Numbered from the stretch's first letter, positions 36,670 to 50,107 are shown. The stretch: 64,000 bases of DNA from Streptococcus suis (GCF_016775005.1 NZ_JAEUXI010000006.1:96376-160375), one strand, 5' to 3'. Numbers and translations are program-made. Notes: a model not told the origin generated them from the letters alone.

Positions 36670-36870
36670 ATGAATTTAGGTGCATTGGCTTTAGGTTTGG
36701 CCTGTCTTGGAGTAAGTATCGGTGAGGGTCTTTTGGTAGCTTCTTACCTTAGTTCGACTGCTCGTCAACCAGAGATGCAAAGCAAATTAATGGCTGGTGT
36801 ATTTTTGGGTGTAGCCTTTATCGAAGGTACTTTCTTCGTAACACTCGCGATGGCGTTTGTACTTGGTTAA
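36670..36870 (+). CDS. atpE: ATP synthase subunit c
   Basis: Membrane rotor subunit of F-type ATP synthase, 66 aa, a two-helix hairpin. Proton-carrying Glu52 (GVAFIEGTFF) sits in helix 2, and the polar loop is RQPEMQS. In streptococci the c subunit leads the operon, before a, as here. In fermenting cells the complex mostly works as an ATP-driven proton pump for acid tolerance. Confidence 0.97.
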   Translation: MNLGALALGLACLGVSIGEGLLVASYLSSTARQPEMQSKLMAGVFLGVAFIEGTFFVTLAMAFVLG

Positions 36871-36904
36871 AGAAAAGAGAGATTAGAAAAAGGGGGAACC
36901 TCCA

Positions 36905-37621
36905 TTGGAAGAACATGCAAGTCCAACCCTTACCCTTGGTCCCGTAACCTTTGACCTGACCATGGTATTGGTTTCATTCATTACCATTTTCGTTATTTTC
37001 CTCCTGGTTTTCTGGGCAAGTCGCCGCATGGAATTAAAACCTAAAGGAAAACAAAATGTCCTGGAATATGTTTATGAATTAACCATAAATTTCACCAAGG
37101 GAAATCTGGGTGATGAAGATGCAAAACGCTATTCACTCTTCTTTTTCACAGTCTTTACCTTCCTCTTAGTTGCCAATAATTTGGGTTTGATGACCAAAAT
37201 CGAAACAGCAGAAGGACACAATCTTTGGACCTCACCAACAGCCAATATGGCCTATGACTTTGGTCTAGCAACGATTGCAATTGTCTTCTGTCATGTCGAA
37301 GGAATTCGCCGCAAAGGTTTTAAAGGTTATTTAAAAGCATTTGTGACACCTTGGGCCATGACTCCCATGCATATCTTAGAAGAAGTGACAAACTTAGCAT
37401 CTCTGGCCTTGCGTCTGTATGGTAATATCTACGCGGGTGAAGTGCTGGTATCCCTTCTCTTACAATTGTCTCAACAGAGCGCTTTAGCATATCCGATTGC
37501 TTTTCTTTTGAACGTGCTTTGGACAGCCTTTTCTGTCTTTATTTCATGTTTGCAGGGTTATGTTTTTGTTATGCTGGTGTCCATGTATTTGAGCAATAAA
37601 ATTGGTGACGAACACGGATAG
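36905..37621 (+). CDS. atpB: ATP synthase subunit a
   Basis: Membrane stator subunit forming the proton half-channels, 238 aa, about five to six helices. The key arginine is in [16 protein letters not shown]. The start is a TTG at 36905; the preceding AGGGGGAAC is the ribosome binding site, and later ATGs would remove conserved N-terminal sequence. Confidence 0.95.
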   Translation: MEEHASPTLTLGPVTFDLTMVLVSFITIFVIFLLVFWASRRMELKPKGKQNVLEYVYELTINFTKGNLGDEDAKRYSLFFFTVFTFLLVANNLGLMTKIETAEGHNLWTSPTANMAYDFGLATIAIVFCHVEGIRRKGFKGYLKAFVTPWAMTPMHILEEVTNLASLALRLYGNIYAGEVLVSLLLQLSQQSALAYPIAFLLNVLWTAFSVFISCLQGYVFVMLVSMYLSNKIGDEHG

Positions 37622-37639
37622 GAAAGGAAGAAAAGATTT

Positions 37640-38143
37640 ATGATTACACTACTCAGTACAAGTAGTACCATTCTCGGCAATTTTATCCTTGTAACAGCTT
37701 CGTTTGGCCTGTTGATTGTATTGATTCGTGTCTTTGCTTGGAATCGTATTACAGGTATCTTTGAAGCACGTGAGCAAAAAATTTCAGGTGATATTGATGC
37801 TGCAGAAGAAAAATTGCAAGCAGCGTCGGATTTGGTTGCCCAACGAGAATCTGAATTAGCACAAGGTCGAGTGGAAGCACAGCAAATTGTACAAGATGCT
37901 GTAGAACGTGCAAAACTTGAGAAAAAACGTATCTTAGAACAGGCAGATGTTGAAATTCAAGGCTTAAAAACAAAAGCTCAAATGGAAATTGAAGCTGAGA
38001 AACGTGAAGCCCAAGAAAATCTACGTGTCCAAGTAGCCGATCTGGCTGTAGACTTGGCAGGAAAAATTATCTTAGAAGATTTGAACCTGGAAGCTCATCA
38101 AGCCTTGATTGATCGGTATATTGACAAGCTAGGAGACAAGTAA
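37640..38143 (+). CDS. atpF: ATP synthase subunit b
   Basis: Peripheral stalk subunit, 167 aa: one N-terminal membrane helix (about 12–30) followed by a long charged coiled coil ([18 protein letters not shown] onward). Anchors delta and alpha/beta to the membrane. Ends 1 bp before atpH. Confidence 0.95.
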   Translation: MITLLSTSSTILGNFILVTASFGLLIVLIRVFAWNRITGIFEAREQKISGDIDAAEEKLQAASDLVAQRESELAQGRVEAQQIVQDAVERAKLEKKRILEQADVEIQGLKTKAQMEIEAEKREAQENLRVQVADLAVDLAGKIILEDLNLEAHQALIDRYIDKLGDK

Positions 38144-38144
38144 G

Positions 38145-38678
38145 ATGAATGCAAGAGAAACTGCCCTCGTGCAAAAATATGCTCAGTCATTCGTTGAAAA
38201 AGTAAGTGATAAGCAAGAAATCTGGGGAATGTATGACCAGATTTCAGATTTGATTGCGATTATTCACGAAACCAAGTTGAATCGCATCCTCTTGTCACCA
38301 ACCGTATCAGCTGCTGAAAAGTCAGACTTTGTTCGCACGGTTCGCCAATCTTCTTACTATCAAGTCAATGAATTGATAGAAGAAGTCATTCGAGATGGTC
38401 ATGCGGACCTCTTGTTGGAAACCTTAGAAGCAGCCAAACGTTCGATTAGTAAGAGTAAGAATGAATTCGATGCCCATGTGGTTTCGGTCCATCCTTTGAC
38501 TCCCGAACAAAAAGACAGACTGACAAAGCTTGTCCAACAGAAATTTTCTTTGACAGTTCGTTCGATCATGGAAGAACTAGATCCAAGTATTCTTGGCGGT
38601 TTTATCGTTACGGTTAACCACAAGGTGATTGATGCCAGTGTTCGGACACAGTTGAAAGAAATTAGAAATAAACTTTAA
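38145..38678 (+). CDS. atpH: ATP synthase subunit delta
   Basis: Connects the stalk to the top of F1; 177 aa, soluble. Typical C-terminal segment [22 protein letters not shown]. Starts one base after the atpF stop, indicating coupled translation. Confidence 0.95.
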   Translation: MNARETALVQKYAQSFVEKVSDKQEIWGMYDQISDLIAIIHETKLNRILLSPTVSAAEKSDFVRTVRQSSYYQVNELIEEVIRDGHADLLLETLEAAKRSISKSKNEFDAHVVSVHPLTPEQKDRLTKLVQQKFSLTVRSIMEELDPSILGGFIVTVNHKVIDASVRTQLKEIRNKL

Positions 38679-38699
38679 AAAATAGAAAGTGGTGTTCTT

Positions 38700-40205
38700 T
38701 TGGTGATTAATGCACAAGAAATTAGCGCTTTACTAAAACAACAAATTGAAGGGTTTCAACCAGACTTTGACTACACAGAGACAGGGGTTGTAACCTATAT
38801 TGGTGATGGAATTGCCAGGGCCCACGGTCTTGACAATGCCATGAGTGGCGAGCTCTTGGTCTTTGAAAATGGAACGATTGGTATGGCTCAAAACTTGGAA
38901 ACCAACGATGTTGGTATCATTATTTTGGGTGAATTTACTGATATTCGTGAAGGTTCTGTTGTTCGTCGTACAGGAAAAATCATGGAAGTGCCAGTTGGTT
39001 CTGCTTTGATTGGTCGCGTCATTAATCCACTTGGTCAGCCAGTTGATGGACTTGGTGACATTCGGACAAGCAAAACCCGTCCGATTGAATATCCAGCACC
39101 AGGTGTTATGCAACGTAAGTCGGTTAATGAACCACTTCAAACTGGTCTTAAGGCTATTGACGCTTTGGTTCCGATTGGTCGTGGTCAGCGGGAATTGATT
39201 ATCGGGGACCGTCAGACAGGTAAAACATCAGTTGCTATCGATGCTATCCTTAACCAAAAAGGACAAGATATGATTTGTATCTATGTGGCGATTGGTCAAA
39301 AGGAGTCAACGGTTCGTACTCAGGTGGAAACCCTTCGTCAGTACGGTGCCTTGGATTATACAATCGTGGTAACGGCTTCTGCTTCACAACCGTCTCCATT
39401 GCTTTTCTTGGCACCTTATGCTGGGGTTGCGATGGCAGAAGAGTTCATGTATGAAGGCAAACACGTTTTGATTGTTTATGATGATTTGTCAAAACAGGCG
39501 GTAGCCTATCGTGAATTATCCCTCTTGCTTCGTCGTCCCCCAGGTCGTGAGGCTTATCCAGGGGATGTCTTCTACTTACATAGCCGTTTGCTTGAGCGTT
39601 CAGCTAAAGTTTCTGATGAATTAGGTGGCGGTTCCATTACAGCTCTGCCATTTATCGAGACCCAGGCAGGGGATATTTCTGCCTATATCGCAACTAACGT
39701 GATTTCAATCACGGACGGTCAAATCTTCTTGAAGGATGACTTGTTCAACTCTGGTATCCGTCCAGCCATTGATGCGGGTTCTTCTGTATCTCGTGTAGGT
39801 GGTTCGGCTCAAATTAAAGCTATGAAAAAGGTGGCAGGTACCCTTCGTATCGATTTGGCTTCTTATCGGGAACTAGAAGCCTTCACGCAATTTGGTTCGG
39901 ATTTGGATGCAGCTACGCAAGCCAAACTCAACCGCGGTCGTCGAACTGTGGAAGTATTGAAACAGCCTTTGCACAAGCCACTTCCAGTTGAGAAACAGGT
40001 CTTGATTCTTTATGCTCTTACCAATGGTTTCTTGGATTCTGTACCGATTGCAGATGTCTTGGCATTTGAAGAGGAACTCTATGCCTTCTTTGATTTGCAC
40101 TATGATAATCTCTTGGAAGTCATCCGTACAACCAAAGATTTGCCAGATACAGACGAGTTGAATGCAGCCATTCAAGCCTTCAAAGACCAGTCTGTTTTCA
40201 AGTAA
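38700..40205 (+). CDS. atpA: ATP synthase subunit alpha
   Basis: Non-catalytic nucleotide-binding subunit of F1, 501 aa. P-loop [14 protein letters not shown] (about 169–182), arginine finger region [17 protein letters not shown]. The start is a TTG at 38700 (family N-terminus M-x-I-N-A-Q-E-I); a GTG is the next codon, so the exact start is uncertain by one codon. Confidence 0.97.
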   Translation: MVINAQEISALLKQQIEGFQPDFDYTETGVVTYIGDGIARAHGLDNAMSGELLVFENGTIGMAQNLETNDVGIIILGEFTDIREGSVVRRTGKIMEVPVGSALIGRVINPLGQPVDGLGDIRTSKTRPIEYPAPGVMQRKSVNEPLQTGLKAIDALVPIGRGQRELIIGDRQTGKTSVAIDAILNQKGQDMICIYVAIGQKESTVRTQVETLRQYGALDYTIVVTASASQPSPLLFLAPYAGVAMAEEFMYEGKHVLIVYDDLSKQAVAYRELSLLLRRPPGREAYPGDVFYLHSRLLERSAKVSDELGGGSITALPFIETQAGDISAYIATNVISITDGQIFLKDDLFNSGIRPAIDAGSSVSRVGGSAQIKAMKKVAGTLRIDLASYRELEAFTQFGSDLDAATQAKLNRGRRTVEVLKQPLHKPLPVEKQVLILYALTNGFLDSVPIADVLAFEEELYAFFDLHYDNLLEVIRTTKDLPDTDELNAAIQAFKDQSVFK

Positions 40206-40218
40206 AGGAGTGTAGAGC

Positions 40219-42526
<2,308 letters not shown>

Positions 42527-42535
42527 AGGTGAATC

Positions 42536-42952
42536 ATGGCTCAAATGACCGTTCAAATCGTCACGCCGGATGGCATCAAATACGATCACCACGCTGCCTT
42601 TGTTTTGTGTAAAACAAAAGAAGGGGAGTTGGGAATCTATCCAGGTCACTTGGAATTGATTGCTGTTTTGGAAATCGATGAAATCAAAGTTCGTCGGGTA
42701 GATGATGAAAACCATGTGGACTGGATTGCGGTCAATGGTGGTATCATCGAAGTAAATAAAGACCTGATTACCATTGTTTCTGACTCAGCAGAGCGGGAAC
42801 GTGATATTGATGTCAGTCGTGCAGAACGTGCCAAATTACGGGCTGAAAGAGAGCTGGAAGAAGCTCACAATGCCCACAATATTGATTTGGAAATGCGCGC
42901 CAACATTGCTTTGCAACGAGCTATTAACCGGATTCGTTGTGGTAATCGTTAA
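42536..42952 (+). CDS. atpC: ATP synthase subunit epsilon
   Basis: Last subunit of the operon, 138 aa: N-terminal beta sandwich ([35 protein letters not shown]) and C-terminal helical hairpin ([15 protein letters not shown]) that inhibits ATPase activity. Follows atpD by 9 bp. Confidence 0.96.
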   Translation: MAQMTVQIVTPDGIKYDHHAAFVLCKTKEGELGIYPGHLELIAVLEIDEIKVRRVDDENHVDWIAVNGGIIEVNKDLITIVSDSAERERDIDVSRAERAKLRAERELEEAHNAHNIDLEMRANIALQRAINRIRCGNR

Positions 42953-42954
42953 TA

Positions 42955-43130
42955 GGGAGTGGGAAAGAACTCGACTAAGTTAAAAGAGTTCGTCTTCCCA
43001 CCCCCGCACAGTTGATTAGGTTAGATTTGGAGTGTAAAACACGAACAAATCTACCAATCAACCACTGCGCTGAGATGTTGACACGAACACTGAAAAGTGG
43101 GCTAGGGCTTTTTGTCCAGCCTCTTTTTTT
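42955..43130. repeat. Hairpin-rich intergenic element with terminator after atpC
   Basis: Nested inverted repeats: GTGGGAaaGAACTCG with GAGTTCgtcTTCCCAC (42960–43001), and GTTGATTaggTTAGATTTG with CAAATCTAccAATCAAC (43012–43063) around a GTGT/ACAC tip. A final stem GGCT…AGCC (43096–43121) with a T-run ends the operon. It looks like a dispersed repeat; no second copy lies in this window. Confidence 0.7.
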
Positions 43131-43188
43131 GTTTGATAGGATTTCATAGGAGGGCCTGTGTTTCTTTTGGCAAATTTTTGGGGAAGTT

Positions 43189-43197
43189 TGTTATAAT
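43189..43197 (+). promoter_or_regulatory. Extended -10 six bases before the DUF1146 start
   Basis: TGTTATAAT (TATAAT 43192–43197), then agagtc and ATG 43204. Same leaderless geometry as ligA; no Shine-Dalgarno sequence. Confidence 0.6.
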
Positions 43198-43203
43198 AGA
43201 GTC

Positions 43204-43425
43204 ATGCTTAATTCATTATTTCAATTATTCAGTCACTTGTTATTTATATACCTCTCCCATATATTGTTGACATCTGTCATTGATTGGAAATCAGTTTTTA
43301 AGGGGAGTCGAGAGACTGGAAAGATTCAGGTCTTACTTCTCTTTTTCGCCATTGCTTTGGGCTATATCGTGTCAGGCTTCTTCCTAGATATCGTTGCCCT
43401 CAGTAAGCTATTTGTACTTCAATAG
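43204..43425 (+). CDS. DUF1146 family small membrane protein
   Basis: Protein of 73 aa resembling the DUF1146/YwzB family, with two membrane helices (about residues 6–26 and 43–63). Usually found next to murA and the atp operon in Firmicutes, as here; role unknown. No other in-frame start is available near the beginning, so the ATG just downstream of the -10 box is the likely start and the transcript is probably leaderless. murA follows after 14 bp. Confidence 0.8.
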   Translation: MLNSLFQLFSHLLFIYLSHILLTSVIDWKSVFKGSRETGKIQVLLLFFAIALGYIVSGFFLDIVALSKLFVLQ

Positions 43426-43439
43426 AAAAGAGAGAACTT

Positions 43440-44723
43440 ATGGATCAAATTATAGTAACTGGAAGTAAAAATCCCTTGCAAGGAAAGGTCGCGATAGAAG
43501 GAGCAAAAAATGCTGTTCTGCCCTTGTTAGCAGCAACGATTTTAGCTTCAGAAGGGACTTCAACTTTAACCAATGTTCCTATTTTATCGGATGTATTTAC
43601 CATGAACAACGTTGTACGTGGTTTGGATATTGATGTGACCTTTGATGAGAAAGAAAAACAGGTTATCATTGATGCAAGTGGCCAGATTGGTAGTCAGGCA
43701 CCCTATAAATATGTGAACCAAATGCGGGCTTCAATTGTTGTACTCGGTCCAATTTTGGCACGAAATGGCTATGCCAAGGTCTCTATGCCAGGTGGCTGTA
43801 CAATTGGCAGTCGTCCCATTGATTTACACTTACAAGGTTTGGAAGCGATGGGGGCACGCATCACGCAACGCTCAGGTTACATTGAAGCGCATGCGGAAAA
43901 ATTAAAGGGAGCACATATCTTCATGGATTTCCCAAGCGTAGGTGCTACTCAAAACCTGATGATGGCAGCTTGTTTGGCTGAGGGAAAAACTGTTATTGAG
44001 AATGCGGCTCGGGAGCCTGAGATTGTTGATTTGGCGATCTTCTTGAACAAGATGGGAGCTAAAGTACGTGGTGCAGGTACCGAGACTATTACTATTCAAG
44101 GTGTTGAACATCTTAAAGGAGCAGTTCATCAGGTAGTTCAAGATCGGATTGAAGCGGGTACATTTATGGTTGCAGCTGCCATGACAGGTGGTGATGTATT
44201 GGTTCAGGACGCTATTTGGGAACATAATCGTCCCCTTCTCTCAAAACTTCAGGAGATGGGAGTCGAGGTGCTTGAGGAAGACGAAGGTATTCGAATTCGA
44301 TCAACGGTTACTAACCTTAAACCTGTTTCTGTCACAACCCTGCCTCATCCAGGATTTCCAACGGACATGCAAGCCCAATTTACAGCCTTGATGTCAGTTG
44401 TAAAAGGTCAGTCAACCATGGTTGAGACAGTCTTTGAAAATCGCTTCCAGCACTTGGAAGAAATGAGACGGATGAATGTCCATTCAGAAATCTTGCGTGA
44501 TACGGCCATTATCCATGGAGGTCAAGCCTTGGAGGGAGCTCAAGTCATGTCAACAGATTTGAGAGCAAGTGCTGCTCTGATTTTGGCTGGCTTAGTAGCA
44601 GAAGGTCAAACAATCGTCGGAAAACTTAGTCATTTGGACCGAGGATATTATAAATTTCATGAAAAACTAGCCCAACTTGGTGCTCAAATTGAACGAATCA
44701 AAGGAGAAGACAGTGATGTTTAA
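43440..44723 (+). CDS. murA: UDP-N-acetylglucosamine 1-carboxyvinyltransferase
   Basis: First committed step of peptidoglycan synthesis: adds enolpyruvate from PEP to UDP-GlcNAc. Length 427 aa. The active-site cysteine (Cys120, [15 protein letters not shown]), target of fosfomycin, is present; [13 protein letters not shown] at the N-terminus binds substrate. Streptococci carry two MurA paralogues; which one this is cannot be settled from the sequence alone. Overlaps epuA by 8 bp. Confidence 0.95.
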   Translation: MDQIIVTGSKNPLQGKVAIEGAKNAVLPLLAATILASEGTSTLTNVPILSDVFTMNNVVRGLDIDVTFDEKEKQVIIDASGQIGSQAPYKYVNQMRASIVVLGPILARNGYAKVSMPGGCTIGSRPIDLHLQGLEAMGARITQRSGYIEAHAEKLKGAHIFMDFPSVGATQNLMMAACLAEGKTVIENAAREPEIVDLAIFLNKMGAKVRGAGTETITIQGVEHLKGAVHQVVQDRIEAGTFMVAAAMTGGDVLVQDAIWEHNRPLLSKLQEMGVEVLEEDEGIRIRSTVTNLKPVSVTTLPHPGFPTDMQAQFTALMSVVKGQSTMVETVFENRFQHLEEMRRMNVHSEILRDTAIIHGGQALEGAQVMSTDLRASAALILAGLVAEGQTIVGKLSHLDRGYYKFHEKLAQLGAQIERIKGEDSDV

Positions 44724-44907
44724 AGAAAATCTTGGCTTTGTCGGACGACAATGGTTGATTGTCTTTCTAGTTTTCATATTGGCTCTATTATTTTTAGCGG
44801 CAGGTCTCATGGTGGGCTACGGTGTTGTCGGAGATGGAGACAATGCCTGGGCTATTTTATCACCTGATAAATGGCAAGAATTAATGAGTAAATTTACAGG
44901 AAAGTAG
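44716..44907 (+). CDS. epuA: EpuA family membrane protein
   Basis: Protein of 63 aa with one membrane helix (about 13–36), matching the small protein annotated EpuA (sometimes mislabelled RNA polymerase beta subunit) that sits upstream of endA in streptococci. ATG 44716 overlaps murA, so the two are translationally coupled. Function unknown. Its stop lies within a terminator-like hairpin. Confidence 0.8.
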   Translation: MFKENLGFVGRQWLIVFLVFILALLFLAAGLMVGYGVVGDGDNAWAILSPDKWQELMSKFTGK

Positions 44908-44924
44908 GCTAGACCTACTTTTTT
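44903..44924 (+). terminator. Terminator-like hairpin between epuA and endA
   Basis: AGTAGG (44903–44908) pairs with CCTACT followed by TTTTT. It would limit endA transcription from the murA promoter. Confidence 0.65.
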
Positions 44925-44936
44925 GACGGGAGATAT

Positions 44937-45776
44937 ATGGCAAAGAAAAATGTAAAAAAACAGGCCATGAGCCTGCTTAGTTTGATAGCAACTATTGTTG
45001 TAGTAGGCGGAGGCTATTTTTTAAATAATTCGAGTAGCAATAGTACAGCTAGTTATTCGTATTATGTGAATCAATCGCAGGCAAGTGAGTCTACCCCAAG
45101 TGAGGAATTAGCTAGTTCTGTTTTAACAGAGAGTGTAAAAAAACAACTGGGCAATTCGATTGACTGGAATGGTGCTGGCGCTTTTCTTGTCAATGGGAAT
45201 AAGACTGATCTAGATGCTTCTGTGTCCAGCCTGCCTTATGCAGATACCAAAACTAAAACAGCCCAGGGAGAAACAGTTCCAACGGTAGCCAATGCCTTGA
45301 TGACTAAAGCAACCAGACAATACAGGGACCGTAATGAGACTGGAAATGGTGCTACATCCTGGACTCCAGCTGGTTGGCATCAGGTTCATGATTTAACTGG
45401 GGAATATGACCATGCTGTGGATCGTGGGCACTTACTAGGATATGCAATCATTGGCGGTCTATCTGGCTTTGATGCTTCAACCAGCAATCCTCAAAATATT
45501 GCAGTTCAAACAGCTTGGTCCAACCAAGCTAACGACCAAACTTCAACAGGGCAGAATTATTTTGAAACCTTGGTACGAAAAGCACTAGACAAGAACAAAC
45601 GTGTCCGCTACCGTGTAACCTTGATCTATGCCCAAGAGAATGATTTAGTCGCAGTTGGCCGACAAATCGAAGCTAAATCTTCTGATGGAAGCTTAGAGTT
45701 CAATGTATTTGTTCCCAATGTACAGAGCGGCCTCAGCATTAACTATAATAGTGGCAAAATCACGGTGAATGAATAA
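44937..45776 (+). CDS. endA: Membrane-anchored DNA/RNA non-specific nuclease EndA
   Basis: DNA-entry nuclease (279 aa) that degrades one strand during transformation in pneumococcus and cuts extracellular DNA. Uncleaved signal anchor at residues 12–30, Ser-rich linker, then a beta-beta-alpha-metal nuclease domain with the DRGH motif (Asp162–His165) and the Asn-rich [20 protein letters not shown] metal/substrate segment. The catalytic His and Asn are present, so it looks active. Confidence 0.93.
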   Translation: MAKKNVKKQAMSLLSLIATIVVVGGGYFLNNSSSNSTASYSYYVNQSQASESTPSEELASSVLTESVKKQLGNSIDWNGAGAFLVNGNKTDLDASVSSLPYADTKTKTAQGETVPTVANALMTKATRQYRDRNETGNGATSWTPAGWHQVHDLTGEYDHAVDRGHLLGYAIIGGLSGFDASTSNPQNIAVQTAWSNQANDQTSTGQNYFETLVRKALDKNKRVRYRVTLIYAQENDLVAVGRQIEAKSSDGSLEFNVFVPNVQSGLSINYNSGKITVNE

Positions 45777-45785
45777 AGAAATCAG

Positions 45786-45814
45786 TTGCTAAACTGCCTA
45801 TATTTTGTTAAACT
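45786..45814 (+). promoter_or_regulatory. Promoter of the pheS leader
   Basis: TTGCTA (45786–45791), 17 bp, TAAACT (45809–45814) with TG upstream; start of transcription expected near 45821. Confidence 0.65.
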
Positions 45815-45829
45815 AGAAATAATTGAATA

Positions 45830-46015
45830 GAAGTCTGTGAGACTAGTACACCTATGGAAACTGTCCAGGGAGTTGAGCCGTGACTGTAAGCTCAATCAGT
45901 GAAAATTGGTCGAATTCACTCACGCAAAGACTTAGAACTAAGGTCTGCCTAGCAGATGAAAACGGATGGTACCGCGTGACAACGCTCCGATACGAGTGGT
46001 GTCATGCGTTTTTTT
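45830..46015 (+). promoter_or_regulatory. T-box leader, phenylalanine specific (UUC specifier)
   Basis: Stem I base pairs AAGTCT/AGACTT and GTGAG (45837–45841) with CTCAC (45919–45923); the specifier position reads gaaTTCA with TTC at 45915–45917, a Phe codon. The T-box core TGGTACCGCG is at 45967–45976. The terminator CGCgTGACAaCgCTC pairs with GAGtgGTGTCAtGCG and runs into seven T residues (46009–46015), mutually exclusive with the antiterminator. Confidence 0.93.
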
Positions 46016-46027
46016 ATTGGAGGAATT

Positions 46028-47071
46028 ATGTCAAACATTGAACAACAGTTGGCTGAATTAAGCCAAACTACACTTGAACAATTAAAAGAAATCCAGCACC
46101 AAGGAGAAAAAGAACTACAAGACCTGCGTGTTGCGGTTTTGGGTAAAAAAGGGTCCTTGACTGACTTGTTGAAAGGCTTGAAAGACCTGTCTAACGAAAT
46201 GAAACCAATTGTTGGTAAGCAGGTCAATGAAGTACGTGATGTGCTGACAGCTGCCTTTGAAGAAACCGCTCAGAAGGTTGCAGCCGCAAAAATTCAACAG
46301 CAATTAGCTTCAGAAACCATTGATGTGACCTTGCCAGGTCGTCAGGTTAAGGTCGGAAAACGCCATGTCTTGACTCAGACTTCTGAAGAAATCGAAGATA
46401 TTTTCTTGGGCATGGGCTTCCAAATCGTTGACGGATTTGAAGTGGAAAAAGATTACTACAACTTTGAGCGCATGAATTTGCCAAAAGACCACCCAGCACG
46501 TGATATGCAGGACACTTTCTACATCACCGAAGAAATCCTTATGCGGACCCATACCTCACCTGTTCAGGCACGGACCATGGACCAGCATGACTTCTCAAAA
46601 GGTGCCTTGAAGATGATTTCGCCAGGCCGTGTTTTCCGTCGTGATACGGACGATGCGACCCACAGCCACCAGTTCCACCAGATTGAAGGCTTGGTTGTCG
46701 GTGAAAATGTATCCATGGGTGATCTCAAAGGTACGCTTGAAATGATCATCAAGAAAATGTTTGGTGAAGAGCGTCAAATTCGCCTCCGTCCATCATACTT
46801 CCCATTCACCGAGCCTTCTGTTGAGGTGGATGTTTCCTGCTTCAAGTGTGGTGGTGACGGCTGTAACGTATGTAAGAAAACAGGCTGGATTGAAATCCTC
46901 GGTGCCGGCATGGTCCACCCACAAGTATTGGAAATGAGCGGCATTGACTCAACCAAGTACTCTGGCTTTGCCTTCGGTCTCGGTCAGGAACGCATTGCCA
47001 TGCTCCGTTACGGTATCAACGATATTCGTGGATTCTATCAAGGCGATGTACGATTCTCGGAGCAATTTTAA
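46028..47071 (+). CDS. pheS: Phenylalanyl-tRNA synthetase, alpha subunit
   Basis: Catalytic alpha subunit of the heterotetrameric PheRS, 347 aa. N-terminal coiled coil binds tRNA; class II motifs show [34 protein letters not shown] and [16 protein letters not shown]. The ATG at 46028 has GGAGGA 6 bp upstream; upstream in-frame codons lie within the terminator. The stop TAA is followed at once by a structured repeat, and pheT comes 495 bp later. Confidence 0.97.
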   Translation: MSNIEQQLAELSQTTLEQLKEIQHQGEKELQDLRVAVLGKKGSLTDLLKGLKDLSNEMKPIVGKQVNEVRDVLTAAFEETAQKVAAAKIQQQLASETIDVTLPGRQVKVGKRHVLTQTSEEIEDIFLGMGFQIVDGFEVEKDYYNFERMNLPKDHPARDMQDTFYITEEILMRTHTSPVQARTMDQHDFSKGALKMISPGRVFRRDTDDATHSHQFHQIEGLVVGENVSMGDLKGTLEMIIKKMFGEERQIRLRPSYFPFTEPSVEVDVSCFKCGGDGCNVCKKTGWIEILGAGMVHPQVLEMSGIDSTKYSGFAFGLGQERIAMLRYGINDIRGFYQGDVRFSEQF

Positions 47072-47540
47072 CGTAGCACTACTTAAGGCTGATAAAGTCA
47101 GCTCTTAAGTAGACGGGAATCGCTATTCTGCGACTTCCCTAGCTACCTTACTAGGATTTCAAGCAAAAAATATCGTTTTGCTTGAAATCCGTCGTAATCC
47201 GATAAAGTTAGTAGATCGTTGATTGAGAGAAGTGGAAGCCGCTATAGCGGTCTTCCTACTCACATCACTAGGTTTAGAGTTGAAAAAGTATCGTTTTCAA
47301 TCAGAAACCGTCGGACTCCGATACTCATAAATGGTGCTGAAGCACCTATTTACGAGACGACAGTCGCTATGGCGAACTGTCTAATCGTCTCACTAGCTCT
47401 AAGGTTGAAAAAATGTCGTTTTCAACCTTAGAACGTCGTAATCCGATAAAGTTGTTAGATTGTTGTTTGGGAGAAGCGGTAGCTGATCTAGCAGTTTACC
47501 TACTCCTCTCACTAGGTTTACAGTTGAAAAAGTAGTGTTT
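47072..47540 (+). repeat. Four tandem family-A structured units between pheS and pheT
   Basis: Unit 1 starts CGTAGC directly after the pheS stop: hairpin 3 ACTACTTAAG (47078–47087) / CTTAAGTAG (47104–47112) with inner CTGA/TCAG; hairpin 2 GGGAA (47115–47119) / TTCCC (47135–47139); linker TAGCTACCTTACTA; hairpin 1 GGATTTCAAGCAAAA (47154–47168) / TTTTGCTTGAAATCC (47176–47190); then GTCGTAA. Units 2–4 repeat this plan with new stems (for example hairpin 1 CTAAGGTTGAAAA / TTTTCAACCTTAG in unit 3). The loop AAtaTCG and the flanks CACTA and GTCGTAA persist. Unit 4 is cut short before pheT. No ORF here is credible. Confidence 0.85.
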
Positions 47541-47566
47541 TCTAAAAAAATAAAGAAAGAAAAGTT

Positions 47567-49966
47567 ATGTTAGTAAGTTACAAATGGTTAAAAAAACTCG
47601 TTGACTTTGATGCGACAAGCCATGACTTGTCTGAAAAAATGTCAACAACAGGGATTGAGGTAGAAGGGGTTGAGCAAAAGAGTGCTGGCCTGTCTAAGTT
47701 GGTTGTCGGTCAGGTTGTGTCTGCTGAGCCAATTCCAGATACCCACCTCAACATCTGCCAGGTCAATGTCGGTGAGGAAGTTACGCAAATCGTTTGTGGT
47801 GCTCCAAATGTCAAGCCAGGCATCAAGGTAATCGTCGCTCTGCCAGGAGCTCGTATCGCTGGTAACTACAAGATCAAGAAAGGCAAAATCCGCGGAGTTG
47901 AATCCTTGGGTATGCTCTGCTCATTGAGCGAAATCGGCGTGTCCGACTCTGTGGTGCCAAAAGTCTATGCGGACGGAATCTACCACCTGCCTGAAGATGC
48001 AGTCGTGGGTGAGCCAGTCTTTTCATACCTTGACCTCGACGACGAGATTATCGAGCTGTCTATCACGCCAAACCGTGCCGACGCCCTCTCTATGCGTGGT
48101 GTGGCTCACGAAGTGGCGGCTATTTATGACAGCAAGGTCAACTTCAAGCCTGTGTCCTTGGAGGAAAGTGACAAGAAGGCCAGCGATGTGATTGAAGTAG
48201 CCATTGAGTCAGACAAGGTGGCTGCCTACACGGCCCGTGTCATTGAAAATGTGACTATCGCACCGAGCCCACAGTGGTTGCAAAATCTGCTCATGAACGC
48301 AGGTATCCGCCCGCTCAACAACGTGGTGGACATCACCAACTACATCTTGCTCTACTTCGGTCAGCCAATGCACGCCTTTGACTTTGACAAGTTTGACGGC
48401 AAGAAAATCGTGGCTCGCCAGGCAAAAGAGGGTGAGAACTTGGTAACGCTTGACGGCGAAGAGCGTGACTTGATTACCGATGACATCGTCATTTCCGTTG
48501 CGGACAAGGCAGTTGCCCTTGGTGGTGTCATGGGTGGTGCCAACACAGAAATTGACAACAACTCTAAGACGGTTGTGCTGGAAGCTGCCCTCTTTGACGG
48601 CAAGTCTATCCGCAAGACCTCAGGTCGCCTCAACCTTCGCTCTGAGTCCTCTTCTCGCTTTGAAAAAGGCATCAACGTGTCAACCTTGACGGAGGCTATG
48701 GACACAGCAGCTGCTATGATTGCGGAACTAGCTGGCGGTCAGGTCTTGTCTGGCATCGTTTCTGCGGGTAGCGTGGACACTTCTGATGTCCCAGTCACAG
48801 CGACCATTGATTACGTTAACCGCTCGCTCGGGACCAATCTGGACTATGCCCAAATCGCAGACATTTTCCGTCGTTTAGGTATGGAAACAACTGGCGATGC
48901 AAGTCAGTTTACAGTAGCAGTACCGCGTCGTCGTTGGGACATTCGCATCCCAGCAGACTTGGTAGAGGAAATCGCACGTATCTATGGCTATAATAATCTG
49001 CCGACCACTCTTCCGAAAGAGGATGGAACAGCAGGTGAGTTGACCCTGACCCAGAACATCCGTCGCCAAGTGCGTAGCCTGGCAGAAGGTGCAGGTCTGA
49101 CAGAAATCATTTCCTATGCCTTGACAACACCTGAAAAGGCTGTGGAGTTTGCGGCTCGTCCAACCACAGTCACCGAACTCATGTGGCCGATGACCATTGA
49201 CCGCTCTGCCCTTCGTCAGAATATGGTATCTGGTATGCTGGAAACGGTAGCCTACAACGTGGCTCGCAAGAACAAGAACTTGGCCCTCTACGAAATCGGT
49301 AAAATCTTTGAACAGTCTGGCAATCCAAAAGAGGACCTGCCACAAGAAATCAATAAATTTGCCCTTGTCTTGACAGGTTTGGTGGCTGAGAAAGACTTCC
49401 AGACACCAGCTGTACCAGTTGATTTCTTCCATGCTAAAGGAATTTTGGAAGCTATCTTTGGTCACTACAAGTTGGCAGTTGACTTTGTGGCAACCAGTGA
49501 GATTGCTGCCCTGCACCCAGGTCGTACAGCTGAAATTCATTTGAATGGGGCGGTAATCGGCTTTGTCGGTCAGGTACACCCTCAAACGGCTAAGGACTAC
49601 GGTATCCCTGAAACTTATGTGGCTGAAATCAATCTGGATGCGATTGAAGAAGCTCTCCAGCCTGCTCAGCCATTTACCGAAATCTCTAAATTCCCAGCGG
49701 TTAGCCGTGATATTGCTCTACTTTTGAGCAGTGATGTCAAACATCAGGATGTCCTGGATGCCATTGCTGGTGCAGGCGTCAAACGCTTGACTAAGGTGAC
49801 CCTCTTTGATGTCTATGCTGGCAGCAATATTGAGGCTGGTAAGAAGTCTATGGCTTACAACCTGACCTTCCAAAATCCTGCGGACAGCCTGACGGATGAA
49901 GAAGTGGCGAAGTACATGGAGAAAATCAGTAAGGCTTTGGTGGAGCTTGGTGCTGAGATTCGTTAA
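47567..49966 (+). CDS. pheT: Phenylalanyl-tRNA synthetase, beta subunit
   Basis: Beta subunit of PheRS, 799 aa, holding tRNA-binding and editing domains. N-terminal EMAP-like tRNA-binding domain (about 40–150), B3/B4 editing domain, B5 domain, and C-terminal anticodon-binding FDX-ACB domain ([18 protein letters not shown] to the end). Ribosome binding site AAGAAAG is weak. Expected to be transcribed with pheS from the T-box. Confidence 0.97.
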   Translation: MLVSYKWLKKLVDFDATSHDLSEKMSTTGIEVEGVEQKSAGLSKLVVGQVVSAEPIPDTHLNICQVNVGEEVTQIVCGAPNVKPGIKVIVALPGARIAGNYKIKKGKIRGVESLGMLCSLSEIGVSDSVVPKVYADGIYHLPEDAVVGEPVFSYLDLDDEIIELSITPNRADALSMRGVAHEVAAIYDSKVNFKPVSLEESDKKASDVIEVAIESDKVAAYTARVIENVTIAPSPQWLQNLLMNAGIRPLNNVVDITNYILLYFGQPMHAFDFDKFDGKKIVARQAKEGENLVTLDGEERDLITDDIVISVADKAVALGGVMGGANTEIDNNSKTVVLEAALFDGKSIRKTSGRLNLRSESSSRFEKGINVSTLTEAMDTAAAMIAELAGGQVLSGIVSAGSVDTSDVPVTATIDYVNRSLGTNLDYAQIADIFRRLGMETTGDASQFTVAVPRRRWDIRIPADLVEEIARIYGYNNLPTTLPKEDGTAGELTLTQNIRRQVRSLAEGAGLTEIISYALTTPEKAVEFAARPTTVTELMWPMTIDRSALRQNMVSGMLETVAYNVARKNKNLALYEIGKIFEQSGNPKEDLPQEINKFALVLTGLVAEKDFQTPAVPVDFFHAKGILEAIFGHYKLAVDFVATSEIAALHPGRTAEIHLNGAVIGFVGQVHPQTAKDYGIPETYVAEINLDAIEEALQPAQPFTEISKFPAVSRDIALLLSSDVKHQDVLDAIAGAGVKRLTKVTLFDVYAGSNIEAGKKSMAYNLTFQNPADSLTDEEVAKYMEKISKALVELGAEIR

Positions 49967-49970
49967 ATTT

Positions 49971-50072
49971 TAGTCTTCCATTTTATCTTTTATTACTTCG
50001 TTAACTCGCTTTGCCGTACTCCAGTATTGTCTGCAGCTCGTTGCCTAGTACTAAAAGCAAACTGAAAGACTA
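49971..50072. repeat. 102-bp MITE-like element, copy 2
   Basis: Reverse complement of the element at 29880–29981, same length, about 90% identical by eye. It lies 5 bp after the pheT stop. Ends TAGTCTTCCATTTTAT and CAAACTGAAAGACTA are inverted repeats. Confidence 0.85.
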
Positions 50073-50079
50073 TACTACT

Positions 50080-50107
50080 AAATCCTAGCCTGCGGGCTAG
50101 GATTTTT
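50080..50107 (+). terminator. Terminator after pheT
   Basis: AAATCCTAGCC–tgc–GGGCTAGGATTTTT; a strong stem and T-run. Confidence 0.9.

Noticed and set aside
42955..43130. Repeat after atpC as an insertion-sequence remnant
   Set aside because: No transposase fragment or terminal repeats are visible; nested hairpins plus a terminator fit better.
47219..47431. A 70-codon open frame between pheS and pheT
   Set aside because: It lies wholly across the hairpin units, has no ribosome binding site and its sequence is dictated by the inverted repeats.
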